Assembly (NCBI RefSeq): GCF_001949145.1
Contig: NW_019091361.1
Location: forward strand, 673,256-733,255
Source of the DNA: Acanthaster planci
Taxonomy: Eukaryota > Echinodermata > Asteroidea > Valvatida > Acanthasteridae
Length of the DNA: 60,000 nt
Direction of reading: 5' to 3'
Shown here: positions 48,771-59,560 of the stretch, one piece after another
How positions within the stretch are numbered: position 1 is the stretch's first letter
Layout of the letters: each line of letters opens with the position of its first letter
Translations under genes and position numbers: made by a program
The notes under the pieces: model-generated
Seen by the model: the letters and a program-made list of their open reading frames with translations, nothing else
Database searches by the model: none
What the model was told of the DNA's origin: nothing

Positions 48771-50288
48771 ATTTTTAACAATTCTTCAGACAACACCAAG
48801 AATATATTGTTTATAAACTAAATGGCAATATGCCAAACATACATGATGAAAGAACATCTTTCTTCTCAGCTGCTGATAGCATGCAATTACTGAGGTTCCA
48901 AAAGTGGGGACACAATACCTCCCATAACCTGGCCTCTGTAACCATGACATCAAGGTCCCAACCACTGCATGCTTGTTGTCATGAACCGAGTTAGTTAAAA
49001 AAAAAAAAAATTATCAACTGACATGGTATATAAACTTGAGACTTTGAAATGGCTAAATAATGACTAGCCACATCCCAGACCTGTCTGAACATAATAGAGC
49101 TGATAATGGCTACCATAAGAGCCATCCTGGATGTTAACCTCTTTACCATATGGTAGCCCTTCAAACACATGCAAGTGCTTTATTTTTAAATTTCTGACAA
49201 ACTAATAACTAAAAAAGGGGGTTACAAAACATCGATTTCTTACAAATACCATCAGATGCTGAATTGGCAATCCAAGCTAGGTTCATCATTTTACAAATTG
49301 TTATAAATACATGCCTTAATTATTTGTAACATGAGATTTTTGTTTACTTTTGTTTACAATTAGAATTAAAATGGAACAAAACTTCTGTCATGTATTCATA
49401 CAGAGACTTTCCTGAAAATGAAATAAAAAAGTAAAAATGTTTTTAACTACAACATAACTGATAAACCTTGTGAATCTACGATAAACGGTAGACACCCAAT
49501 ACATTTACTTGTACATAAATGTGGAATCTTGTAGAAACAAGTGTTTGTCAAGAAAACAGTTCTTTGAACATGGCAGTTGGTCAGTTACAGTGTACATGTA
49601 CATGTATGTTCCAATAAAGTAGGCCAACAGTACTGCATCGTCCAAAAAAAATAATATGACTTCCTTGAAATGTAAGAGACAAACATTTCAATTCTAAACA
49701 GTCTACAGATACATGTAATGAATAGGTGCATCACCTAGACACAAAAAGTCCTGAACATGTAAGTCTTGGAATGTGCATATACAGGTACTGTACATGTATC
49801 TTGCTTTTTTATCAAAGTGGTTCAGAATTGCAACAAGAACTGAACACAAAATCCTCTTTTCACATTATTCAAATTCATTCTGTCCACTTTATACATACAT
49901 GTATGTGTAAACATCGCAAATTCCATTTCAACAAACGGAGACTGTTACAGTCAATAAACCTGTTCATGTTTTGTCATGTGCACAATGAGGAGAACGTCAA
50001 TGCAATACAACCTATCAAATATGTTTTTCAAACAGTTTTGCTGTAGAATCTAAGCACACAAGTCCATTGGAAACTGTACAATTGTCATACAGTCCATGTA
50101 CCGGTACATGGACAGTAGCCTGCAAGGAAATGCCAAATTTGGCATACATGTAGAATTTGCTTAATTTTCAAAACTCTAAAACAGTTTTAGAAACTGAATT
50201 GTTTGAGAACGGAAATATCATAGCATCTACTGTACATACATAGCTTACCAGTGAACCTGGTCATCGCTCGGAGTAACACGGAAACTTA
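48771..50288. other. Non-coding, upstream of the THAP exon
   Basis: No gene seen. A-rich runs lie near 49000, with ACATGT arrays at 49591-49605 and 49785-49800. A perfect 22-bp palindrome (GTCCATGTACCGGTACATGG plus two bases) lies at 50092-50113, about 180 bases upstream of the THAP start codon. Minus-strand splice-like words near 50247 overlap the exon region in antisense. Confidence 0.5.
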
Positions 50289-50412
50289 ATGGTTTCCAGT
50301 TGTTGTGTTTGGGGTTGTACAAGACAAAGTGCAGATTCCAAAGAGAAAGGGATCTGGTTCTTCAGACTTCCCAAGTGCAGAAAGAAGCAAATCAAATGGG
50401 TACAGTACCGGT
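50289..50412 (+). CDS. First exon of THAP-type zinc-finger protein
   Basis: The reading frame starts at ATG 50289, with an in-frame TAA 15 bases upstream (50274-50276), and reaches a GTAAGT donor at 50413 after 41 codons plus one base. The peptide begins MVSSCCVWGCTR. Cys5 and Cys10 sit exactly where the THAP C2CH zinc finger has its first two zinc ligands. FFRLP (residues 24-28) occupies the FHxFP position and Trp37 the invariant tryptophan position. The final Cys-x-x-His pair and the AVPTIF-type end of the domain would be on the next exon, which I could not find downstream in this window. THAP domains bind DNA in chromatin regulators and in P-element-like transposases, so both a host gene and a domesticated or live transposon are possible. 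No transposase sequence is visible here. Confidence 0.62.
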
Positions 50413-51479
50413 GTAAGTACGTTGAACATCAGTGCATGTTTTTACAAATGCACAGGTTGGCTCCAAGAACACTAACAATGTAGTTTATACTACTTACACT
50501 GGAAGGGGACCATGCTATGAAATGGCAATCTCGTGCGCACAGGAAAAATCATGATTATGAAGTCTTTTTACAGCACTAAACATCCAGCTTAGATTAGAAA
50601 CTAAAAGCAAAAATGATTTAATAGGATTTTCTGAAGAAAAAAATTAACAAAGCCAAAAAACCTGAGAGGAAATAATCATCAAAGTTACACCTCTGTACAT
50701 TTTCAATGGCCCGCTCACACTTCTTGCCACCAAGGCCATTTGTGCGCATGCTTGAATAATTATAAATTTATCAGTGAAAAGGTCTAAAATTTGGTACAGA
50801 ATTTGCCTCCAAAATGACAAGAAGCTTTTAATCTTAAATTACTTGCTATAAATAGAAAACAAGGCGGGGCAAAAACACTACATGAGTGTGCAACAGGAAG
50901 GTATTTTAAATAACATGTTCTGGTCTTACACAGGATGTTTTTCAACTTGGTGTGTCGGAAGCAATTTACATGAACGAAATGGTACGATGATTGAGTGCAT
51001 GGAGGTGGTGAAGGCAATTGCCAGCACAAATGTTTGAGGGAACAAAATTAAATTTGCAGTTGGAAAATAAAATTGGAACAATTTGTACTTTGTTTTCCCA
51101 AAAGATGAACACTTAACAGATGTTAATGTCTGCAACTGCTCTGCCATGCTAGAATGAAACTCCCATGTAACCAGCACCTATCAGTCTCAGCCTGTATACA
51201 GCGTAGTAGTGAACATATCACTGTCACTGCAATGACTGATCACAAGGATATCATACATGTGCTAGAAGATGGGTCCATCAAGCTGAGCCAATGTACACTC
51301 TATTGGTCAAGACTTCCATGGAGCTTTAATGTGGACAAACAATATATTGTAATGGCCAAGATGAAATGTTCATAGTATTGTAGCTAAGTCAAATTACACC
51401 TCAAATCTCAGGTCCAGGGAGAGGGATCAGCAATTAGACAAGAGCATTTTTGTCACAGTTCATTTTAAATTAATCAGTG
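50413..51479. other. Presumed first intron of the THAP gene
   Basis: Searching the plus strand by eye for a Cys-Ser-x-His-Phe-like continuation of the THAP domain gave nothing. The overlapping frames at 50926-51177 (minus) and 51154-51375 (plus) have no domain. Confidence 0.4.
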
Positions 51480-51665
51480 TTGTTGTCAAGGCCATCACAA
51501 GACCAGTCACATGACCAGTCACAAGACCAGTCACAAGACATGTCATAAGTAACAGGGTGAACAATGAAAAAAGAATGCTTTTGTTGCACGTCACTTGATT
51601 CGCTTGTGTCTTGAATCTTGACTGAAAGTCTTGGGTGAAGGTCTTGTAAAGGATTTATGATATTC
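51480..51665. repeat. Dispersed repeat, copy 3, with 12-bp tandem
   Basis: GAATGCTTTTGT, a GTCACTTGATTCGCTTGTG-like run and the flanking order match the copy at 33.1 kb. Inside it, at 51491-51540, the 12-base unit GACCAGTCACAA or a close variant is repeated about four times, giving a Cys-Asp-Trp-Ser repeat in one minus frame. The tandem expansion is specific to this copy. Confidence 0.6.
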
Positions 51666-52639
51666 CAACTACAATACTGACGTGAATGCAAATACATCTT
51701 CATGTAGCTTCAGACTTGAGACTGGATGATATGCGATGGGCTGGTGACATTTGACTATCTACATATATACTCTCACTGCTATACACTCTATAACCAGAAT
51801 TAGCTGGGTACCAGTATCCAAACTACCGGTACGAATGACCAACCCCCTTCAAGGATTAGTCTCATCCTCAAGAGAATTCTTTCTGCACATACATGTACAG
51901 ATTTATGTGGTCTTACTATTTTTACCTTACTTTCAAAAGGTTAGGGGGTTCTTAACTCTTATTCGAGTACATGTAGTTCCACAACTATCTACATGTACCA
52001 CTTGTCATAGATATTTAACTGCATCAACAAAAATTAGGGGGAAAACAGCCACTTAAGAAAGAAAAAAAAAAATTCCAGTGTCTGATTTGTATTGAGTAAA
52101 GTCTAGGTTTCCATTGTGAGCCAAGGTTTGCTTTCAAAGGCTACAATTTGACTACAAGTTCTGGTATTTCCTCACCCTGGAGGGAAGTACTGATTTGCAG
52201 GTGAACGGCCGACCAAAGCCCATCTGGAGGCTGACAGATTTCAATAGGTATCCAGTATTTTTCTCTCCCCCCCCTTTTTTTTAATAATGCGGTCACAATG
52301 ATTTCCGTGGATGGTTTTGACCCTGCAAGCTTCTCAGCAATTAAATCTGACTGATCTCGTTCTGGCGCAATCAGGTGTGAAGGTATGAGTTGGTGGTAGC
52401 CCAGAGGGGGTGGTGGGTGTAAGTGTGTGGGTTTGTAAATAACACGCCAAAAGGTTTGTGAACTTTTCGCGCATGTTAAGACTGTGTGGAAAATGGTAGC
52501 AAATCCTCAATGCTAATTTTTTAATTAGAATGAAGTGATTTCATCAAGAACTAGATTACGTTGTTGTCACATTGAAGCTATATGTACATATGCTGAATAC
52601 ATGAAGATATCTGGGGGAAAAAAACCAGAAATTGAAGAC
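51666..52639. other. Non-coding, no gene seen
   Basis: Short frames only. C-rich and T-rich runs lie near 52267-52282. The plus frame 51751-52056 has no splice support. Confidence 0.55.
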
Positions 52640-53345
52640 GTTGTTGACATCTCTCCTTTGCTTGAAGCGACACAGATGGTGAATTAGCTGAGGATTCAAA
52701 CCATAGACAACCTGATTACTGGTAAGGGCACTAACTTCATAACAACAAGCTGGCCAAATGTGAACAAAAGATCTCTTGCTTACTAACNNNNNNNNNNNNN
52801 NNNNNNNNNNNNNNNNNNNNNNNNNNNNNNNNNNNNNNNNNNNNNNNNNNNNNNNNNNNNNNNNNNNNNNNNNNNNNNNNNNNNNNNNNNNNNNNNNNNN
52901 NNNNNNNNNNNNNNNNNNNNNNNNNNNNNNNNNNNNNNNNNNNNNNNNNNNNNNNNNNNNNNNNNNNNNNNNNNNNNNNNNNNNNNNNNNNNNNNNNNNN
53001 NNNNNNNNNNNNNNNNNNNNNNNNNNNNNNNNNNNNNNNNNNNNNNNNNNNNNNNNNNNNNNNNNNNNNNNNNNNNNNNNNNNNNNNNNNNNNNNNNNNN
53101 NNNNNNNNNNNNNNNNNNNNNNNNNNNNNNNNNNNNNNNNNNNNNNNNNNNNNNNNNNNNNNNNNNNNNNNNNNNNNNNNNNNNNNNNNNNNNNNNNNNN
53201 NNNNNNNNNNNNNNNNNNNNNNNNNNNNNNNNNNNNNNNNNNNNNNNNNNNNNNNCAAACTTGCTGCACTAGGGATGTGAACCCAAGACCTCTGCTTACT
53301 GGCAAGGATGACAGTACAGACAACCTGATACTTGTAGCTGACAAG
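52640..53345 (-). repeat. Degenerate tandem tRNA-like (SINE) array with gap
   Basis: On the minus strand a B box (GGTTTGAATCC, complement of 52692-52702) is followed at about 64 bases by a second decayed unit (52756-52787). After the gap comes a third (B box GGTTCACATCC, complement of 53273-53283). The units share a GCTTACTGGCAAGG-like word and an AGACAACCTGAT-like word. The two sides of the gap are therefore copies of the same unit, which suggests that the missing bases are more copies. Confidence 0.6.
52788..53255. other. Assembly gap, 468 N
   Basis: The run of N is 468 bases long as written; its true length is unknown. Apparent long frames across it on both strands are artefacts of translating N. 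Confidence 0.99.
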
Positions 53346-54329
53346 GACCATGAAAAACCACACAGCTTGCCTGAGTTGACCAACAATTTTAATTCTTGAC
53401 AGGAATAAAATCAAACATAAGGTTGCACCACTATAATCAGCCTCTTTTCCAGTTTTTCCAAGTAAAACTTAGGTCACACAACCTATTAATTCTTTTAAAA
53501 AGGGAGGGGTTTAAAACACAAATGTACAGTTATGTACAGTACCGTATCCACTTCTCAGGCTATCTAAACTTCTGAACAAAGCCCTGCTTGAAAGAATTCC
53601 AAATTCCGAGCGCTGAGTGGTGTGACAATGGGTAGGTGAAGTGAAGTGTGATCACTTATCCCTTTTATTTTCATGGGCACTAAACCCAACCAACACTGAG
53701 ACACGTTATTGTGGCATTTGGGGGAAGCAAAGGGCCATCGTTCAACCTACAAAAAAAGTGTGTGGCTAGACTTGTTGGAGCCATAAGCAGAGGAATGCAC
53801 CAAGTTTGAAGGGTGGGTTTGATTTCCCAGTGACCATGAATATTCTACAATTGCCAATGACACAATATTAAAGTCAAGTCAGACTGACACCATCACATTT
53901 TGCTGTGCTACAATGAACATCATAGAATTTATGTATCACTGCAAAACATAGACCAGGACACGACCACAGTGCAGGAAAAAGTATATTTAACAACAGTGAC
54001 ATATCAGTAAATAGTACCAAAACCTCAGTTTACTTGTGAACCATTTAGGCTTAATAAACATGTATCAGAAAAGATGGCGTACTGCCAATTGCTTTAAATC
54101 CCAACTGGCAGATCTGAATTTTTCTGCCTTTGGGCCTCATTCTGCTGAAAATGCCAGGTCCTTTTGACTTTGCAACTCTAAATCAAGCTCGTTCAACCAA
54201 AACCCTGTAATTGGGTGATGTGTAATCAGACTTCTGTAAAAACTTTCCAGGAAAACTTTTACATGTGCACAGTAAGCAAAGCATTCAATATTCTGGACTG
54301 CTTTTGTTTGATTAGTGTCCAGCTCTTAC
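53346..54329. other. Non-coding, no gene seen
   Basis: Short frames only, with no splice-bounded coding segment. The word TATGTACAGTACCGTATCC near 53530 is related to the common TGTACA/CCGGTA vocabulary of the window. Confidence 0.55.
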
Positions 54330-54398
54330 CATAAACATACATCATCCTTGGTGTTGCCTTTTCCACAGTCATCACTCAGAGATGTGTACACTGACCAT
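54330..54398 (-). CDS. Candidate 69-nt internal exon
   Basis: An acceptor (TGATATTAACAG) and a GTAAGA donor on the minus strand bound exactly 69 bases. Only one frame is open. It enters and leaves in phase 2 and includes WSVYTSLSDDCGKGNTKDDV, a polar segment with two Cys, two Trp or Leu edges and an acidic-basic mixture. The phase does not allow direct joining to the 45-nt exon at 44672-44716, so it belongs to another transcript, needs an intervening exon, or is chance. I recognise no domain. Two cysteines might suggest an extracellular module, but this is only a guess. Confidence 0.35.
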
Positions 54399-57300
54399 CT
54401 GTTAATATCACACTTGCAGCCAGGCGCGCATGTAAGTTTGTGTTTAATATAGGCCAGGCACACTCATGGCACCAAGCCGCGGACTTGACTTGCTCACAGT
54501 TCTGTTTCACCAGCTGTCCTTGGAGGGGTTTGCGACATCAGTCACGGCCGATTTGGTCGGCTGGGGCTAGCCAGCCGAATGAGGACACTTGCAAAAAAAG
54601 GCTTTTTCTTCCTGAGATGCACTGCCAAAACCTCTGGTTTCAAATCAAACAAATCTTGGCTACATGAGGCATGCATAGGCAAACTTGTTGGTCCAGGTTC
54701 AATACTGACAGAAAACTACATCACAAAGTAAAAACTGGTCTTTGTTACTGAGTGAAAATGATCAGTGTGAAATAACCTTAAAAATGAGTTGTCTTTAAAA
54801 GTAACAGGAAAATACTTTACTTTAAATGAAATGAATCAGGAAAAAACCAAAATTTAAAATGCTGACGCACACACATGGATGCAAAGATCTTAAGTTTAGC
54901 CTGGTTTCCACAAACAAACTCAAACAGCACACAAGACATCAAGACACAGTCATGGAAGAGACGCTGTGTGTTGTCATTCCATAATTAAAAAATTGAACAA
55001 AATGGCACCCACAAAAAATGCATTCTTTAGATGGCAATACCACCTCTTGAAGCGAAACTGGTGCTCCAGTTTTTACAGAGAAAATGAGCAGAATGAGTGC
55101 TACAAAGCGAGAGGGACATCATTGTATGCCCATCATGCCAGCATGCGTGTCTGTACCAGGGTACCAGTATAGGCCTTTTCTGGCAACACAGCAGAGATAG
55201 TCGACAAAGTTGAACCTGACCCAACTTCCCCGACCATCTGTGTCGATATTTGTGTTTGTCATGATAAAAATGTTCCGTATCACTGCATATGCCGGGGACA
55301 GATCAGCGATGCTCTCTGCTTCTCTTTACATTGATATAGAAACCAGGCATTACTGATGGTGCTATGTTTTGTTTTCTATACATATGACGCGCGCACACCA
55401 CACACATAGTAATTTTTAGAACGAAGCTTCCCTTGCAATGTGCCTTTGTATGTCTTGGACTTCAAATCAAATATAATAGTAGCAGAAAAAAGCAAATATC
55501 ATGTGACACACTCTGGGCCAATCAAGAGAGAAGTGTTGAAACAACACCTAGGTTATATATACACAGAGCATACAGCACATGGACCACTACCGTACTTCAC
55601 TGGATGAAATGAAGACATCCTACCTAGATTATAGTTTTTGTATTTTTCTCACCAAAAGAATGAATCATACATGTACAAGGCGGGGAAACATCTAATGTAA
55701 TTTTCTGCAAACACACAACATCGAAACTACAAGTACATGTACAATAATGTACAACATACATAACAGTTTGTGTTTTCAAGGTACAGTCCCACATTTGCAG
55801 CTGTCCATAAAGTAACTGCTAACATTGTTGAAAAACACAGCTTCAGGATACCTGTGGTTATGGGAATGAGCTCCCTGTGGAATAATTCTTCCAGGTAAGG
55901 TAACATACTGAAGAAAGCCATGGAAGCTAGAAGATGATTTCTAACAATAAGATGCATTTTGGGAAATTGCCATGGTAGTTTATTTTTAATTTAGCGAAGC
56001 ACACGTAAGCAGTGACACAATACACACACGCCCCTAGTTCTTATAAGTCATTATAATTCAGGTATGTCACCAGCTGAATGATAGTGTGTCCTAGATCCCG
56101 AATTCAGTTGCACTTCAAAACATGACTCTGCAACTTTGGATTAGAAATCCAGATCCTAGAATGCTGTTTTGCTAAAAAAAATACAGCATTCACTATATCC
56201 GAGTTCAGAAGGTTACATGTAGTTGTAAAGCACCCTTCCTTCGATTTGAGCATTTTTTGCCCCAGACTCCAAAGTGACAAATAACTGTACTGTACCTTTA
56301 CAAGGGCCCTGATGTTTAAAGGAAAATAGCCAACATATTATATCATGTTACTGGCATGTGTGCTGGGAGAAAAAGTAGCTGCATTTCTAGATAATGAACA
56401 AGCAAGATGACATTATATGTAGTTTGATGAGTTATATATACTGTGCAATTTATGAAAAAAGCTACTGATTGAAAACGATTGATGAATCCTTTTTTTTTTT
56501 TTTAGGAAAGACAGTCTAGGAAGCATCAAATCACAAACACAGCTGGGAACTATTTGCTTACATCCTCTCCTCACCCATTTTGTCATTTAAAAAAAAATGA
56601 TACCCATGCTTGCTTTTTGTTCAAATCAGTAAAAATATCTACATATGACAATTCTCCACCTGGGTAATCTGTCTATTTCTCTAGCACTGGCTGTAAGGTT
56701 TCTAGAAAGCAGGACCCTGGTACTGATGTTTGTTCAAGGTGGGGCATCCATGGGTGCCATGCACCTGTGAACTCAACTTCTTTTTCCTCTGTAAAAGTCT
56801 TCCTCCACAGATGTTTCAGATGGGGGTTGGGAAACCTAAAGCTTCCTGCTTATGACTCCTGCAGACGTCTTAATCACATCACAGTGCTTGGCCCTCAGGA
56901 GCCAATGGCCTCCAAGATTCTGAAAGCAGACCTACCTACCGGTACATCTTGGTCTGGTTCCTGTAATCAAGTCAGTTACAATAGAGTCCACCTTCCAACA
57001 TGCATGAAATGAGCCTGAGGTCTCCTGCCTGTGCATACTGTACATGTAATGTCTGACTGCTGGCAAGTCTGGTCAATGATCACAATGATAACTATCTTCA
57101 TGAAAAAATGACCTGCAGTGAAACAGGCAGTGTTGATATTATATTAATGGAAGACATTCTTGTACATCTTGCCAATGAGTGATACCTGCGTGCATGAACG
57201 AGGCAATTTCAACAGCTTCCAATTACGAATTTATCACAAAACTAAACACTGTGCACACACACATACATCACAACCTGACACAAATCTCTCCACAACACGT

Positions 57301-57429
57301 CAAGTATGTACCCATACCAGGGAGAGCTCACAGGAGAAAATCTCGACCTATGGACCACAGCGAGGGAGGCCCTTCAGGTAGAGGCTGAGGCATGAACTAC
57401 CATCTCTCTCTCTCTCTCTCTGTAGACAG
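54399..57429. other. Non-coding, no gene seen
   Basis: A poly-T tract followed by AG at about 56491-56505 is a strong plus-strand acceptor shape, but no donor or coding-like segment follows. ACATGT words occur near 55671 and 55735. A CT dinucleotide run lies at about 57402-57421. Confidence 0.5.
57402..57421. repeat. CT microsatellite
   Basis: About ten tandem CT units precede a GTAG. The run is short and probably neutral, though it also makes a perfect acceptor-like pyrimidine tract. Confidence 0.85.
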
Positions 57430-57660
57430 AATCACAGGGAAGTGATCAATCACTAAGGGGGTTATTGGCGGCCAATCAATCAATGTCAGCCTGTCACCTG
57501 GACAGAGTCCCCTGCCATCAATCATTTCCATCTCAACCCCCTCCCACTGTCAACCAATTTTCAGGGCCTATTGAAAACAGAACCGGTATCTCTCCTCCCA
57601 CGTGCGTGAACGTGGCAGGATTACTTTTTGTAGATGAGCTGTTCTGTTTGGAGACAAGGT
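57430..57660. promoter_or_regulatory. Candidate enhancer-like block with Pbx/Meis-type words
   Basis: The segment opens with GTGATCAATCACTAAG and has GGCCAATCAATCAATGTCAG (57469-57488). This combines a CCAAT box, two overlapping ATCAATCA Pbx/Exd-type sites and a TGTCA Meis-type site, followed by CTGTCACCTGG (57490-57500, Meis plus E-box). A TCAATCA word recurs at 57519. Dense, ordered sites in a repeat-free block make this the best-looking enhancer candidate of the window. The overlapping minus frames at 57533-57945 have no domain. Confidence 0.3.
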
Positions 57661-59269
57661 TGCATGAATCCACACTCCTTGTATAAGTTTGACGGGGGGG
57701 GGGGATTCGGGGCCAAAAAGAAATCCCAGCAGAGGGACTGTAACGATGAGAACACAAAACTCTGCCTTTTCAGGGCTTTGAACAGCTGACAAGGAATGAG
57801 ATCCCTCACAAAATGTCATGATTATGAGTGGTTTACACTTGGTTTCTGTGCAAAGTGCTAAAAAGGTGTCAACCTGCTGCACGATCAGGACTCTAAAATT
57901 CTGCAAGTCTGGAATCAAGAACCTGAAAAAATCCTGAGGAATCACATCCCAAGAATGATTGATGCAAGGCTACAAAAACCTGCTGGTTTCTACGAGCATC
58001 GAGTACATTGTACTTACATATTGTCAGTATCAAGAGCAAGGTGAAAACTTCAGTCCTTTACCTTAGGCAATCACATTCAAACATTTCTCAGTAAAGTTCC
58101 ACACTACCTTCTCACTTCAGGACCAGCTTATTACACACACACACCACAAACACACACACAAGAGATCGCCTGAACACATCATGAATTTAAACCACTATGC
58201 AAATCACATCACATTTTTGGATTTCACCAGCTTTCTTGCATACAGTATTAAGTTGCAGGAAGACAGAGAGAACGGGGAGCTGTGTTCCCCATTAGCAATA
58301 CGTATACAATGGGAAAATGTTATTCATTTGTTGGGGGGAGTTGCAACAAAACTAGTTTTTGAATGTGAACTATCAGTAGGCCCCAACTAATTCTTTTGTT
58401 TGAGAGGGGATTCAATTGGTTACAAAGGTTCAACTTCAGCACTTCAGTTAGCTTCCCATGATATTCAAGATTAATGGTAAAACACAAACCTGGTCAGTAT
58501 TTAGTACAGGTGTAATAAGCTTTTAATTTCATTCAAACTTAATTTTAATTTACAGCTGTTCTTAACTCTTGCTGAACAGGGTATTTCCATCACTGGATGA
58601 CATACATACCGGAATAGCACATGTTACTGCTGTCAATTCTCTACAGCTTAAAGCATGGTACAATAACGAACCTGAAAATATGGATTTGGTTGAATTTTAC
58701 TGCAGCGGTGAAAATCAATGAATTAAAATGTACCCGACCCCTAAGATTGTGTGGAGAATTATACTGGAAGAGGATTCAGGACTGTTATTTATAGCTAACC
58801 TGTTGCCATGAGGATAATCCATGATCATGATCATTGCTAGATGTACATGTAACTGACAAGTTGTACATGTACACGTATGCATGTGCCAGTATATACAAGT
58901 TGCAGGTTCACATTTGGGTTAAGAACTTTGCATTATCATTTTCCCTTCAAGTATTTCACAAAGTCCTCACATAAATCTTCATGACAAGAAGTGATATCAG
59001 TCCCAGGCTCCGTCCATTTAAATCACAAATCTGAGCACAAAAATTCTTCTCATAAATTCAATTGCAATCTGCATACATGTAGAGTGCTGGTGTAGCACAG
59101 TCACATGTGAATGCATGTAGGGACTGGTACATGTACGACATATCAAGACTTGAGCAGCCTGACAATTCCTACCATCCCCCACTCTATCTCCCTGACAATT
59201 GGCTATTCAAGGCATGTACACTTGAACATAGCCAAGCACAAATACAGCCAAGGCCACCTACTCAAAAAA
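57661..59269. other. Non-coding with simple repeats
   Basis: A run of ten G lies at about 57693-57702, and a CA-rich stretch lies at about 58133-58160. ACATGT arrays are at 58842-58852 and 58862-58876. No gene is supported. Confidence 0.55.
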
Positions 59270-59560
59270 AAGCCTCTCTCAGAGTTTGTTTATACTGCGC
59301 CAGGGAGGACTTTCAGACTAGGCTTTCCAGCCCTGGATTGCCTGGTTCTGAACTCCCAGCTCCCCTCTAACGGCTTATGCTCTCCAGCCTTATACGAGGC
59401 CAGGGCCGACTGTATTGTGCTCAGTGAGGAGAGAAAAACCCGGCCGGGCGTGTGATTGCTCGACGAGGAAACATGACGCCAGAACATCTCAGCCGACAGA
59501 TCTGGATCACAGACAACTCGCACATTTCGGCAGATGACGCGTGAAAGAAGCGTGTGATTT
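59270..59560. promoter_or_regulatory. G+C-rich block, possible promoter or conserved element
   Basis: About 250 bases are richer in G+C and CpG than anything nearby, including GGCCGGGCGTG, CTCGACGAGG (self-complementary) and GATGACGCGTG. Frames are open on both strands (59107-59455 plus and 59290-59523 minus) without domains. On the minus strand a TATAAGG word lies near 59393. A promoter-proximal element or an untranslated first exon is possible. Confidence 0.2.

Noticed and set aside
51470-51703. Cys-Asp-Trp-Ser repeat protein on the minus strand
   Set aside because: It is the translation of a 12-bp tandem inside a dispersed repeat.
52556-53414. Frames of 207-276 codons spanning the gap
   Set aside because: They are open only because N was translated as unknown residues.
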